DNA of 64,000 nucleotides, taken from NCBI GenBank assembly GCA_009784445.1, contig WRBQ01000003.1, positions 1-64,000 of the forward strand. Direction: 5' to 3'. Below, one piece after another: positions 35,845-45,842 of the stretch. The stretch is from Oscillospiraceae bacterium. GTDB lineage: Bacteria; Bacillota; Clostridia; Oscillospirales; Acutalibacteraceae. Each line of letters opens with the position of its first letter. Position 1 is the first letter of the stretch. The notes beneath the pieces were generated by a model. The model had not been told where the DNA came from, made no database searches, and worked only from the letters and a program-made list of their open reading frames with translations. The translations under genes and the position numbers were made by a program.

Positions 35845-35911
35845 TTTTTTTGGCAAAATATAATAACGAGATAAAAAAGAAACAGGGTGTAAATCCCTGC
35901 CTCTTTATCAA

Positions 35912-35952
35912 ACTGGAATAGAAAACAGCGACGGCGGTCAAGCCGCACCCCA
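35912..35952. repeat. Dispersed repeat family C (degenerate copy)
   Basis: ctggaatagaaaacagcgacggcggtcaagccgcaccccaag. Confidence 0.45.
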
Positions 35953-35956
35953 AGTG

Positions 35957-36268
35957 CTAGCCGATTTTTTTGCCATCTTTCAGCGCAATTTTGCCCATAA
36001 ACGGCACCTTGAGCATGCCGTTGGCAGTGTCGCCTTCGAACGTGCAGCTAAAGGGGATATCTTTGCCCTTCATCATGCTAGTTTGCACATTGCCGGTTAC
36101 GGTGTTGCCTTCAGCTTTCATGTCATTGATCGAAAAATCGGGTATTTCAACGCCGGTGAGTGAAATATCAATGTCGTATTTTCCGTTCTTCTCGCCTACC
36201 ATCAGCACAGCATCGCCGCGATAAAACATGGTATCCACAAAAAATTTCCATTTGCCGAGTCCTACCAT
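35957..36268 (-). CDS. Hypothetical protein
   Basis: MVGLGKWKFFVDTMFYRGDAVLMVGEKNGKYDIDISL...; AGGAGAC SD. Confidence 0.65.
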   Translation of the reverse strand: MVGLGKWKFFVDTMFYRGDAVLMVGEKNGKYDIDISLTGVEIPDFSINDMKAEGNTVTGNVQTSMMKGKDIPFSCTFEGDTANGMLKVPFMGKIALKDGKKIG

Positions 36269-36390
36269 AAGTATGTCTCCTTTTTGATGCAAAATTTTGG
36301 TTCACCTACAGTATACAACAAAAAGGCGGACAGGTCAAGAGGTTTTTGTGAAAAATTTTGAGCAGTTGCATAAATATGAGCACAATGTGT

Positions 36391-36984
36391 TCAATCTGTA
36401 CACACTAGTTCAAGGGCCTGCGGCAACAGCAGCCACTCGGCCTGTTCCATCACACGGCGTTGCAGGGTTTCAGGCGTGTCGCCGGGCAGCACTTCCACCG
36501 CTTTTTGCGCGATAATCGGCCCGCCATCACACACTTCATTCACAAAATGCACGGTTGCGCCGGTGAGCTTCACGCCGCGTTCGAGGGCAGCCTCATGCAC
36601 GCGCAGACCGTAAAATCCCTGCCCACAAAACGCTGGAATGAGCGCCGGGTGCACGTTGATAATCTTGTTAGGATATCGCCGAACGAAGTCTTCACTGAGA
36701 ATTGTTAAAAAACCAGCCGTGACGATGAAGTCGATATTGTGCTCTTCAAGCAATGCCAAACTGCGTTGTTCAAACTCAGCCAGCCCCAGCTCTTTGCGTG
36801 AAACAGCGAAACTCGGCACGCCAGCTTTTGCGGCGCGTTCCAAGGCAAATACGCCGGGTTTGCTAGCAATCACCAGCGCGATTTCTCCACTGGTTAGTGT
36901 ACCGTTGGCTTGAGCATCCAGCAGCACTTGCAAGTTTGTGCCGCCACCGGACACAAACACGGCCACGCGTTTTTTGGGCATCAA
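36391..36984 (-). CDS. purN: Phosphoribosylglycinamide formyltransferase
   Basis: RVAVFVSGGGTNLQVLLDA, NIDFIVTAGFLTILSEDFV, NVHPALIPAFCGQGFYG, TGATVHFVNEVCDGGPII. Confidence 0.93.
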   Translation of the reverse strand: MMPKKRVAVFVSGGGTNLQVLLDAQANGTLTSGEIALVIASKPGVFALERAAKAGVPSFAVSRKELGLAEFEQRSLALLEEHNIDFIVTAGFLTILSEDFVRRYPNKIINVHPALIPAFCGQGFYGLRVHEAALERGVKLTGATVHFVNEVCDGGPIIAQKAVEVLPGDTPETLQRRVMEQAEWLLLPQALELVCTD

Positions 36985-36993
36985 AATATCCTC

Positions 36994-37440
36994 CTATGAC
37001 CAGCTTTGTAGCTCAATAATATTGTCTTCGGGGTCGGTCGCATACACAAACACGGCTTTTCTGCCGTCTGCATACTCAGTTTTCACCACCTCACCAAGCT
37101 GGCCTCCATCCGCTGCCAAAACATTAGCGAGAGTTTGCTCAACGTCGTCCACCTCAAAAGCCAAGTGCGCGATTCCACATTGGTTGATACCCTTGCTGCC
37201 CGGCTCTATGTTGTCATACGAAAAAATCTCTAGCGTTGGCTGATTCGCGCCATAGCCTGGCAAACACAGATGTTCGCCAACAATGTGCGCGTTGGGCACG
37301 CCCGTCATTTGGTCCAGCCATGCGCCGCGCAAATCCCGCGTTTCGCCAATGCTTTGGCAGTGAAACACTGATTTGTAGAACTCAATGAGCTTTGCGCTGT
37401 CTTTGGCGATGATGTTCACGTGGGCGAATCTCACAGCCAT
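36994..37440 (-). CDS. VOC (glyoxalase-fold) family protein
   Basis: RFAHVNIIAKDSAKLIEFYKSVF...GIAHLAFEVDDVEQTL...VYATDPEDNIIELQ. Confidence 0.85.
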   Translation of the reverse strand: MAVRFAHVNIIAKDSAKLIEFYKSVFHCQSIGETRDLRGAWLDQMTGVPNAHIVGEHLCLPGYGANQPTLEIFSYDNIEPGSKGINQCGIAHLAFEVDDVEQTLANVLAADGGQLGEVVKTEYADGRKAVFVYATDPEDNIIELQSWS

Positions 37441-37859
37441 TGCACATACCCCCTCTTGTCTGCGCAATTATACCCCGCGCTTTCGTAAAACCGCAGGGTT
37501 TCGTCTTGTTTTGTGCCAGTCATCAGCGCGATTTTATAGCACCCACGCTGCACGGCGATGTCTTTGGCGAAAGCCAGCACGGCGCTGCCAATCCCCTGCT
37601 TGCGATAATCCGAATGCGTCACCACATTTTCCACCCAGGCGTAGGGCCGCTGGCCGCGCGTGAGGTTGGGCACAATCAGCAACACACAGGACGACACTAG
37701 CTGGCCGTCCAACTCCGCCACCACGATGTGATGGTTTGGGTCGGCCATGATTTGCTGCCACAGCGTTTGGGGCAATTCGTCGGGCATGGGATTATCGTGC
37801 AGATGGGTGTACAATTGCAGCAATTGAGACAGGTCATTCTCTTGCGCAAGACGAATCAT
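37431..37859 (-). CDS. GNAT family N-acetyltransferase
   Basis: VENVVTHSDYRKQGIGSAVLAFAKDIAVQRGCYKIALMTG. Confidence 0.88.
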   Translation of the reverse strand: MIRLAQENDLSQLLQLYTHLHDNPMPDELPQTLWQQIMADPNHHIVVAELDGQLVSSCVLLIVPNLTRGQRPYAWVENVVTHSDYRKQGIGSAVLAFAKDIAVQRGCYKIALMTGTKQDETLRFYESAGYNCADKRGYVQWL

Positions 37860-39184
37860 GAAAAGATAACCCCTTCATCGCCTGCAACAACCTCACCCAT
37901 CACATAAGCCGCCTCGCCGTTGGCTTGCAGCGTTTGCACGGCCAAGTCGGCTTGCTCAGGCGCAACCACCACGCACATACCCACACCCATGTTGAAGGTG
38001 TTAAACATGTCGCGCTCACTCACGCCGCCGGTGCGGGCAATGAGGTCGAAAATCGCGGGGATTTGCAGGCTTGCTTGGTCAATTTTCGCGCTGAGACCCT
38101 CAGGCAAGCTGCGCGGAATGTTCTCATAAAAGCCGCCGCCCGTGATGTGCGAGATGCTCTTGACTTCGCATTGCTCAAGCAGCGCAAGAATTGGCTTAAC
38201 GTACATTTTCGTGGGCGTCAGCAGGGTTTCGCCCAGTGTGCCGCCCAGCTCGTCGTAGTGCGTAGCCAAAGCATTTGTGTCCACGTTGAACACCTTGCGC
38301 ACCAGCGAAAAACCGTTACTGTGCACACCGCTTGAGGACAGCGCAATAATCACATCGCCTGCTGCAATGCTGCCGGGGTCGATAATCTTGGTTTTGTCCA
38401 CCACGCCGGTGCAATAGCCCACCAGATCGTACTCATCTTCTTTGTATACACCCGGCATTTCGGCGCATTCGCCGCCAATGAGCGCACAGCCCGCCTGCAC
38501 ACAGCCTTCGGCCACGCCGGCAACAATCTGCGCCACGCGCTCGGGAATATTCTTGCCCATGCCGATGTAATCAAGGAAAAACAGCGGCTTGCCGCCACAG
38601 CAAATGACATCGTTGGCACACATGGCCACACAGTCAATGCCAATGGTGTCGTGCTTGTTCATCAAAAATGCCAGCACGATTTTCGTGCCCACGCCGTCTG
38701 TGCCGCTGACGAGAACGGGGTTGGGTGTGTTGGCCAAATCCAGCTCAAACAGCCCACCAAAGCCGCCGATGGCTGATATCGCGCCCGGGGTTTTGGTGCG
38801 TGCGATGTGGGTTTGCATGAGCTTGACAGCCTCGTAGCCCGCTGTGATGTCTACCCCTGCGGCTTTGTAGGCTTCGCTTGCGCTGTTGTTGTGCATGGTG
38901 TGCTCCTTATAAAATTGATTCAAAGTGTTGATTGCGTAGATAATCTTGCGCACAGTTTCGTCGGACAAAAAATGCGCATCACCAAGCGTAGCGATATCTT
39001 GTCCATGCTGATATTGCGCACAGATTTCTGCGTTACGTTTGGTGTAAAGTTCGCGGACACCCGTGCCCTCGCCCCAGGCTTGCCGCCGCGCTCTGGGCAC
39101 ATACAGCATCTCGCCCGGTGCGTATTTTTGCAGTTCTTGCAGCAATGGCGCAGGCAGATACTCCGCCGCGTTGCGATATTTCAT
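37856..39184 (-). CDS. purM: Phosphoribosylformylglycinamidine cyclo-ligase with in-frame N-terminal CD3324/Mor-like HTH extension (PurM proper from internal ATG 38896)
   Basis: 442 aa; PurM motifs SASEAYKAAGVDITAGYEAV, SGTDGVGTKI, CANDVICCGGKPLFFLDYI; residues 1-96 MKYRNAAEYLPAPLLQELQKYAPGEMLYVP...FLSDETVRKIIYAINTL. Confidence 0.9.
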   Translation of the reverse strand: MKYRNAAEYLPAPLLQELQKYAPGEMLYVPRARRQAWGEGTGVRELYTKRNAEICAQYQHGQDIATLGDAHFLSDETVRKIIYAINTLNQFYKEHTMHNNSASEAYKAAGVDITAGYEAVKLMQTHIARTKTPGAISAIGGFGGLFELDLANTPNPVLVSGTDGVGTKIVLAFLMNKHDTIGIDCVAMCANDVICCGGKPLFFLDYIGMGKNIPERVAQIVAGVAEGCVQAGCALIGGECAEMPGVYKEDEYDLVGYCTGVVDKTKIIDPGSIAAGDVIIALSSSGVHSNGFSLVRKVFNVDTNALATHYDELGGTLGETLLTPTKMYVKPILALLEQCEVKSISHITGGGFYENIPRSLPEGLSAKIDQASLQIPAIFDLIARTGGVSERDMFNTFNMGVGMCVVVAPEQADLAVQTLQANGEAAYVMGEVVAGDEGVIFS

Positions 39185-39259
39185 GGCGCACCTCCTTGGC
39201 TTATGCTATTATCATACAGCAAACTGGTGCAAAGCGCAAGGGGGAGAATTATTATAATT

Positions 39260-40672
39260 TTATGGCAATCTCTTATCATATTTCGTCAGTGGTGCACCCT
39301 TTGGCTGCACGGGATAATCCCCGTTAAAGCAGGCGGTGCATAGCCCTTGCCCGGGCCGCACCAGTTTTTGCAGTTGATCAACGGGGAAAAAGCCCACGCT
39401 GTCGGCACCAATTGCTTGAGCAATGCCCTCAAATGTGTCAAACCGGTTGGCGATGAGGTCTTCAGGATTCTTCACGTCTGTACCATAGTAACACGGAAAT
39501 TTGTAGGGTGGTGAGGCCACCATCACATGCACTTTTTTTGCGCCAGCATCACGCAGCAATTGCACAATTGGAATGGTCGTAGTGCCCCGCACAATTGAAT
39601 CATCCACAATAATCACGCGCTTGCCCTTAACCACCGAAGGCACGGGGTTAAGTTTGATATGCACACTATTACGGCGCTGCCCCTGTGCAGGCTGGATAAA
39701 CGTGCGGCCAATATAACGGTTCTTGTTAAAGCCAATGGCATAGGGAATGCCGCTTTCTTTGCTGTAGCCAATGGCGGCTTGCAGGCCGCTGTCTGGCACG
39801 CCGATAACCACGTCTGCTTTCACTGGATACGTCTTGGCCAGAATTTTGCCGGCATTCTCGCGCGAAATATGCACAGAGTTGCGGTCAATCACAGAGTCCG
39901 GCCGGGCAAAGTAGATATACTCAAACGCGCACATGCTTTTGGGGTGCGCGGGGTCCACATAAGTCTTCAGTGACCGCATCCCCTCTTGATCAATCACCAC
40001 AATTTCGCCAGGCAGCACATCACGCAGAAATTTTGCCCCCACGGCATCTAGTGCGCAGGTTTCGCTGGCCACCACGTAGCTTTCGCCAAGCTTGCCCACG
40101 CACAGCGGCCGAAACCCATGTTTGTCACGGCAGGCGATGAGCTTTTGGGCACTCATCATCACCATGGAAAACGCACCCTCTAGGTGATTATAGGCCTCCT
40201 GCACGGCTTCTTCGATGGAATCTACCATTAGCCGTTCACGCGTAATGGTGTAGGCAATTACTTCAGCTTCGCTGGTGGTGTGGAAGATACAGCCTTCAAA
40301 TTCAAACTTACGGCGCAGCTCGCCTGCGTTGGTGATGCTACCATTGTAGGCCAACACAAGAGAACCATTGCTGTGGTTCACGTGCATAGGCTGGGCATTG
40401 CGCGCACGGTTGCTTTGCGCAGAGCCATAGCGCACATGTCCAATGGCCATGCGCCCCTGCCCCAAACCATTGAGCGCAGTTTCGGTGAACACATCGTTCA
40501 CCAAGCCTTTGGCTTTGTGCCCGGTTTGCACGCCGCGATCGTTCACATAAATACCGCAACTTTCTTGCCCACGATGTTGCAGGGCAAACAAGCCGTGGTA
40601 GGTCGCCGCTGCCACATCTAAATCCTCCGCATGGCTAAACACGCCAAACACGCCACATTCTTCGTGAAGCAT
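39260..40672 (-). CDS. purF: Amidophosphoribosyltransferase
   Basis: MLHEECGVFGVFSH (catalytic Cys retained), GHVRYGSA, YNGSITN, VIIVDDSIVRGTT, Fe-S ligand Cys (MCAFEYI, FPCYYG, GLCTACF). Confidence 0.95.
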   Translation of the reverse strand: MLHEECGVFGVFSHAEDLDVAAATYHGLFALQHRGQESCGIYVNDRGVQTGHKAKGLVNDVFTETALNGLGQGRMAIGHVRYGSAQSNRARNAQPMHVNHSNGSLVLAYNGSITNAGELRRKFEFEGCIFHTTSEAEVIAYTITRERLMVDSIEEAVQEAYNHLEGAFSMVMMSAQKLIACRDKHGFRPLCVGKLGESYVVASETCALDAVGAKFLRDVLPGEIVVIDQEGMRSLKTYVDPAHPKSMCAFEYIYFARPDSVIDRNSVHISRENAGKILAKTYPVKADVVIGVPDSGLQAAIGYSKESGIPYAIGFNKNRYIGRTFIQPAQGQRRNSVHIKLNPVPSVVKGKRVIIVDDSIVRGTTTIPIVQLLRDAGAKKVHVMVASPPYKFPCYYGTDVKNPEDLIANRFDTFEGIAQAIGADSVGFFPVDQLQKLVRPGQGLCTACFNGDYPVQPKGAPLTKYDKRLP

Positions 40673-40694
40673 AAATTCCCCTTTTCTCAATTGA

Positions 40695-40726
40695 AAAAGC
40701 CGCTATCCTGCTGGATAACGGCTTTG
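40695..40726 (-). terminator. 5S rRNA terminator
   Basis: Minus strand AAAGCCGTTATCC-agca-GGATAGCGGCTTTTTC. Confidence 0.85.
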
Positions 40727-40728
40727 GT

Positions 40729-40844
40729 GTTGGCACCGACTTATTTTCCCGGGCCGTCTCCAGCCAAGTATCGTCAGCACGAGCGAGCTTAACTACCGTG
40801 TTCGGGATGGGAACGGGTGGGACCTCGCTGTCATAAGCACCAAC
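40729..40844 (-). rRNA. rrf: 5S ribosomal RNA (orphan, not next to 16S/23S in this window)
   Basis: Minus strand TTGGTGCTTATGACAGCGAGGTCCCACCCGTTCCCATCCCGAACACGGTAGTTAAGCTCGCTCGTGCTGACGATACTTGGCTGGAGACGGCCCGGGAAAATAAGTCGGTGCCAA. Confidence 0.93.
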
Positions 40845-40877
40845 TTTGGAACAGCGAACGCTGTTGCCAACATCATC

Positions 40878-40906
40878 ATTATACCATGCCGTACTGAGCT
40901 TGTCAA
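40878..40906 (-). promoter_or_regulatory. SigmaA promoter driving the 5S rRNA
   Basis: Minus strand TTGACA-17-TATAAT. Confidence 0.88.
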
Positions 40907-40936
40907 TAGTTTTTTTGCGTTTCTGCGTGTTGCCCA

Positions 40937-42325
40937 CTAAAAATTAATTTTTGCGGCAATGTATTGTGCAAGTTCGCCAACAGGCAGGCGAACTTGACTC
41001 ATGCTGTCGCGCTCGCGCACGGTCACGCAGCCGTCTTCGGCGGTGTCAAAGTCCACCGTCACGCAAAACGGCGTGCCAATTTCATCTTGCCGGCGGTAGC
41101 GCTTGCCAATGGAGCCAGTGTCATCGTATTCACACATGAACTGCTTGGCCAACTGCGCGTAAATTTCCTGCGCAGGCTCGGCAAGCTTTTTGCTCAATGG
41201 CAACACAGCGGCCTTCACCGGCGCAATGGCCGGGTGCAGGCGCAGCACCACGCGGGTGTCGTTTTTCTCGGCATCCACCACTTCTTCGTCATAGGCATCG
41301 CACAGCGCAACCAGCAGCGTGCGATCTAGGCCCAGCGAGGGTTCGATCACATAGGGATGATAGTGCGCATTGGCTTCTTGGTCGTAGTAGGTCATGTCTT
41401 GTCCGCTGGCGGTTTGGTGGGCCTTGAGGTCGAAGTCTGTGCGGCTGGCCACGCCCCAAAGCTCGCCCCAGCCAAAGGGGAACAAATACTCAATGTCTGT
41501 GGTGGCGTTGCTGTAGTGGCTGAGTTTTTCTGGCTCATGGTCGCGTAGGCGCAAATTTTCGTCTTTAATGCCCAGCGAAATCAGCCAGTCGCGGCAAAAC
41601 GCGCGCCAGAAGTCGAACCACTCCATCTCGCTGCCGGGCTTGCAGAAAAATTGTAGTTCCATTTGCTCAAACTCGCGCGTGCGAAAGATGAAGTTGCCGG
41701 GCGTGATTTCATTGCGAAAGCTCTTGCCCACCTGTGCAATGCCAAATGGCAGCTTGCGGCGCGTGGTGCGCAGCACGTTCTTAAAGTTGACGAAAATGCC
41801 CTGCGCGGTTTCGGGCCGCAGATAAATCTCCGATGAATTATCTTCCGTTACACCCATGCGTGTTTTGAACATCATGTTGAACTTGCGGATGTCGGTGAAA
41901 TCCTGCTTGCCGCAGCCGGGGCAAGTGATGCCTTTTTCGTTAATATAGGCCGTAAGCACTTCATTGGCCAAACCGTCGGCATTCATGTCTATGCTGTGTT
42001 TTTCATTATAGGCGTCGATGAGGTGATCCGCACGGGTGCGCATTTTGCAGCTTTTGCAGTCAATGAGCGGATCATTGAAGTTCACCACGTGGCCGCTGGC
42101 TTTCCACACGTCGCTGTTCATGAGAATGGCGCAGTCCACCCCCACGTTGTAGGGTGACTCCTGCACAAACTTCTTCCACCAAGCGTCTCTGATGTTTTTC
42201 TTCAGCTGCGAACCCAGCGGGCCGTAGTCCCAGCTGTTGGCCAGCCCGCCATAAATTTCGCTGCCGGGGTAGATGAACCCGCGGCCTTTGCAAAGATTAA
42301 CAATGGTTTCCATAGAATAAGGCAT
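40937..42325 (-). CDS. glyS: Glycyl-tRNA synthetase, dimeric type
   Basis: [63 protein letters not shown]. Confidence 0.93.
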   Translation of the reverse strand: MPYSMETIVNLCKGRGFIYPGSEIYGGLANSWDYGPLGSQLKKNIRDAWWKKFVQESPYNVGVDCAILMNSDVWKASGHVVNFNDPLIDCKSCKMRTRADHLIDAYNEKHSIDMNADGLANEVLTAYINEKGITCPGCGKQDFTDIRKFNMMFKTRMGVTEDNSSEIYLRPETAQGIFVNFKNVLRTTRRKLPFGIAQVGKSFRNEITPGNFIFRTREFEQMELQFFCKPGSEMEWFDFWRAFCRDWLISLGIKDENLRLRDHEPEKLSHYSNATTDIEYLFPFGWGELWGVASRTDFDLKAHQTASGQDMTYYDQEANAHYHPYVIEPSLGLDRTLLVALCDAYDEEVVDAEKNDTRVVLRLHPAIAPVKAAVLPLSKKLAEPAQEIYAQLAKQFMCEYDDTGSIGKRYRRQDEIGTPFCVTVDFDTAEDGCVTVRERDSMSQVRLPVGELAQYIAAKINF

Positions 42326-42513
42326 TGACTTTCTCCTTCAAAATAACTTCTTCTATTGTAACACGAAACGCGCAGCTTGTCAAATACAAAAAAACGCACA
42401 AAATAATTTGCAATTTCCAGGATTTTTTTCCTAAAAAATGCTTGACTTTGTGTCGTAAGTGTGATATCATAGTAGCCAAGATAAGTTTCTTAGTTGAAGA
42501 GGGAGCTTGCAAA

Positions 42514-43209
42514 ATGAAGAAAGCAAACTGGTTTTTACGTATCGCGGTACTGTTGCTTGTGCTAACAGTGCCGAGCTTTGCTTTCTTACACAGCACTATG
42601 GCGCGCTACACCACACGGGCAACCGTAGAGTTCGAGGCGCGAGTAGCGGCCTTTGAAGTGCGCTCCACCCCCGTTAACTTTGGCACAAACCGCATGGTAT
42701 ATTTTCACCGGCGCACGCGCAGCCACTTAAGCAGACCCATTAACTTTTACAATTTACATGTTGACTTTGAACCGTATACAAGCCAAAGCTTCCGCGTTGA
42801 CGTAACCAACACAAGCCAAGTTTCAGTGCGCATGCGGCTAGAGTTTTTCAATCTACTGCACGATAACGCAACCCCGGGCGCAAACACACGGGTTCCACAC
42901 CTGCCAGCGGGCCAGCCTTGGAACAACCGCCCAGCGAATGATCACCTTGAGGTGCGCATTGTTAATGTAAGGTCTTACCCCCCGCGCACAGCGGCGCAAG
43001 GCAACTATGGCGGCGCAGGCCACCATGCTGATGGGGTTTATGTTGCGGCTGGCGGCACGGTGCGGTTCTATTGGGACTTGCAGGTGTACACTTATCGCCA
43101 CACCATTGCAGACAAATACGGCAATGACCATGTTAATGCCCGCGGCTGGCTCAATGGCGCGTTCCGCATTACTTATAATATCATTGCTGTTCAAGTGGAC
43201 TTTGTTTAA
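42514..43209 (+). CDS. SipW-dependent-type signal peptide secreted protein (TasA/camelysin-like)
   Basis: MKKANWFLRIAVLLLVLTVPSFAFLHSTMARYTTRATVEFEARVAAFEV; TTGACT-17-TATCAT promoter upstream. Confidence 0.7.
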   Translation: MKKANWFLRIAVLLLVLTVPSFAFLHSTMARYTTRATVEFEARVAAFEVRSTPVNFGTNRMVYFHRRTRSHLSRPINFYNLHVDFEPYTSQSFRVDVTNTSQVSVRMRLEFFNLLHDNATPGANTRVPHLPAGQPWNNRPANDHLEVRIVNVRSYPPRTAAQGNYGGAGHHADGVYVAAGGTVRFYWDLQVYTYRHTIADKYGNDHVNARGWLNGAFRITYNIIAVQVDFV

Positions 43210-43236
43210 CAAAACGCGTGAAAGGAAGGCATTCGC

Positions 43237-45066
43237 ATGAAAATAAATCGTTTTTTGCGCGTGGCGCTGGTCATATTAATGATGACGGCACTGCTGGTGC
43301 CTGCCGCTGCACGTTTTGGGCCTTATCATTTCCGTTTTAGTCTCGGCACCGTAGGCACGCAGCTTATGCCTCTGGAGCCTTCGATTGTGGCCACCGGCGG
43401 CTTTGATATTGTGCATGCTTCTACGCACATGTTTTACATCCGTCCAGGCATTACGGGCATCTCACATTTCAACAGTGTTCAGCGCACCATGCGCATTGAC
43501 CGTGAAGGCTGGTATGCCTTTGCCATTCGCGGCGGCGATGGCGGCGTTGGCAGGTCAAGTGTTTATCACGCGTTTGGCGGTGCCGGTGGTATGGTAATGG
43601 GATACGTTTGGCTGGCATACGGCACTACGCTTTACATTAACATTGGCATGGCCGGCCGTGGCTGGTTGGGCACTCAGCGTACCATCCGTCCTGCCGGCGG
43701 CGGCGGCCCAAACGGTGGCGGCGGTGCCACTGATCGTCGTGGCGGTCAAGGTGGCGGCGCAACCATTCTTTCCACCGTGAGCAATCCCACCACACAGAAT
43801 GCTAACATCATCGCCGTTGCAGGCGGCGGCGGCGGTGGTGGCGGCGGAACGCAAAACAATGCCAGTGTGACAAGCACAGGTGGACACGCCGGTGGGGCGA
43901 GAGATAACACTGCCAACACCGTAGTGAACCCTCCATTGAATGGATTTGATTCAACACAAGCAGGTGGAGTAGTGCTTTGGCCCGACAATGACAACCCCAC
44001 AGGACTTGTTAGCCCCGGCGTGCGTGCCGGTGCGCGTACTAATACTACCGTTGCAATCAAAACAACGTCATCTGCAGGCACTTGGTCTGCCGCGAACTAC
44101 GCCGGCGGCGGCGGCGGCGCAACCACCGGTGGAACCTCTAGAGTCACTCTGGTAACGCCTGATATCCGTGCGGGAAATGTTTTTCTTGGCGGCAATGGTG
44201 CTAATGATATTTCTGGCGGTGGCGGCAGTGGCTGGTGGGGCGGCGGCGGCGGCGGAAATAGCGATCAAAACGGTGGTTGGCGCGGCGGCGGTGGTGGTGG
44301 CGGTTCCTCATTTGTACGCAGTGATGTTCGACCGCTTACACCCGAAATGCTGGCAAGTGGCTATTTTCACTCGTTTTGGAACTTAAACAATCAAACCGAT
44401 GGTAATGGTGTGCCGCGCTACGGCACAAGTCTAAGTGCCAACAACTTGCGACACATTTCTAACGAGTATATCGGTGTTTCACCTCCCACCGCAACACTTG
44501 GCACCTACAATACACCAACCGGGATTTTGATGCAAATGCGCGGCAGCGATGCAATAACCGACCTTGGTGGTCCACATGACAACGGCTGGAACGGCTTTGC
44601 GTTAATCAAATACCTTGGTCCCGCAGATCCCGCTGACTGGACGCTTGGCAACACATATCAAACTTGGTTTGCGCCGCGCACACCAGCGTCGGCGAACGAA
44701 ACCACTCCCGCTGCAGGCTTGTGGCGAACCGATTTGTGGAATTTGATTAATCCTCTTACCCCTTGGACGGTCGGCAATCATACCGTTGCTTCACCTTTGT
44801 ATGTTAATCTATATCTGCCCGGAGGCTCTTGGCAACGATATGTCATTGCGAATGTTACTTCCTTGGAGCGCGAAGCAAACGGTAATATTATCATTTGGGG
44901 AAGTGTGCATCATCCATGGTCAACCAACCTAACTGGCGAAACCTTCACCGCTTTGCGCGTGGGCAATAATGGTTCTTCACTCTATCGACGCACCACAGGC
45001 GGTGCTTGGCAAAACGCTCCAAATGCCCTTAGTGGTCATGTTACTGTCATTGGCCACGGACCTTAA
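43237..45066 (+). CDS. Large secreted glycine-rich protein
   Basis: 609 aa; GGDGGVG, GGAGG, AGGGGPNGGGG, VAGGGGGGGGG, YAGGGGGATTGG, GWWGGGGGG tracts; SipW-type N-terminus. Confidence 0.75.
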   Translation: MKINRFLRVALVILMMTALLVPAAARFGPYHFRFSLGTVGTQLMPLEPSIVATGGFDIVHASTHMFYIRPGITGISHFNSVQRTMRIDREGWYAFAIRGGDGGVGRSSVYHAFGGAGGMVMGYVWLAYGTTLYINIGMAGRGWLGTQRTIRPAGGGGPNGGGGATDRRGGQGGGATILSTVSNPTTQNANIIAVAGGGGGGGGGTQNNASVTSTGGHAGGARDNTANTVVNPPLNGFDSTQAGGVVLWPDNDNPTGLVSPGVRAGARTNTTVAIKTTSSAGTWSAANYAGGGGGATTGGTSRVTLVTPDIRAGNVFLGGNGANDISGGGGSGWWGGGGGGNSDQNGGWRGGGGGGGSSFVRSDVRPLTPEMLASGYFHSFWNLNNQTDGNGVPRYGTSLSANNLRHISNEYIGVSPPTATLGTYNTPTGILMQMRGSDAITDLGGPHDNGWNGFALIKYLGPADPADWTLGNTYQTWFAPRTPASANETTPAAGLWRTDLWNLINPLTPWTVGNHTVASPLYVNLYLPGGSWQRYVIANVTSLEREANGNIIIWGSVHHPWSTNLTGETFTALRVGNNGSSLYRRTTGGAWQNAPNALSGHVTVIGHGP

Positions 45067-45096
45067 CACACATTAAATCCTTTGAAAGGGCTATGC

Positions 45097-45795
45097 ATGG
45101 AAACACAAACACAGCAAAACAAAACCCGGCGCGTGTTGCATATCATTGGCAACTGTGTGGGCATTGCGCTGATTGCCGTGCTGTTGCCCATTATGATTGG
45201 CAATATTATCATCATCATTCGCGGGGCAATAAACCCCGATGAAGTGCCCACCCTGTTCGGCGTGGCACCATTAATTGTAGACAGTGGCTCGATGTACCCC
45301 GAAATTCAAGTGAATGACCTGATTTTCGTGCACACTGTCGATCCCGCTACACTGCAACGCGACGACATCATCGCCTTCATCAACGACGAGAATCTGCTGA
45401 TTACCCACCGCATTGTGGGCATCATTAACGACGAAGAAGGGCTGCGTTTTATCACGCAAGGCGACTTCACCGGCTCGCCGGATCGTTCCCCCGTGATGGC
45501 CGACCAAGTGGTTGGTATTTACAACGGTGGTCGTTTGGCTGGCGTAGGTGCCATTGCAGCATTCCTCAGCCGACCTATTGGCATGCTGATTTTCGTGGCA
45601 GTGCCCATTGCACTGTTTGTGTTGTACGACCTGCTGCGTCGCTATTTGCACAAAAAGAAAATGGCACCGGAAATTGAAGCCGAAAAAGAGGAGTTGGAAC
45701 GCCTGCGTGCGTTGCTTGTTGCACAACAAGAGCAATCCCCTGCCCCCGAAACCACGGCCGAAACCGAACCCCAGCAACAGCAATCGCAAGATTGA
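45097..45795 (+). CDS. sipW: Signal peptidase I, SipW (ER) type
   Basis: VDSGSMYPEIQVNDLIFVHTV, LLITHRIVGII (Ser/His type), FITQGDFTGSPD. Confidence 0.9.
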   Translation: METQTQQNKTRRVLHIIGNCVGIALIAVLLPIMIGNIIIIIRGAINPDEVPTLFGVAPLIVDSGSMYPEIQVNDLIFVHTVDPATLQRDDIIAFINDENLLITHRIVGIINDEEGLRFITQGDFTGSPDRSPVMADQVVGIYNGGRLAGVGAIAAFLSRPIGMLIFVAVPIALFVLYDLLRRYLHKKKMAPEIEAEKEELERLRALLVAQQEQSPAPETTAETEPQQQQSQD

Positions 45796-45842
45796 TCATA
45801 TATAACCACATAACAAACAATATTAAAAAGGAGATACACACT

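Noticed and set aside
42326-42480. Glycine T-box leader upstream of glyS
   Set aside because: Promoter TTGACA-17-TACAAT is only about 35 nt from the start codon; no room for a T-box.
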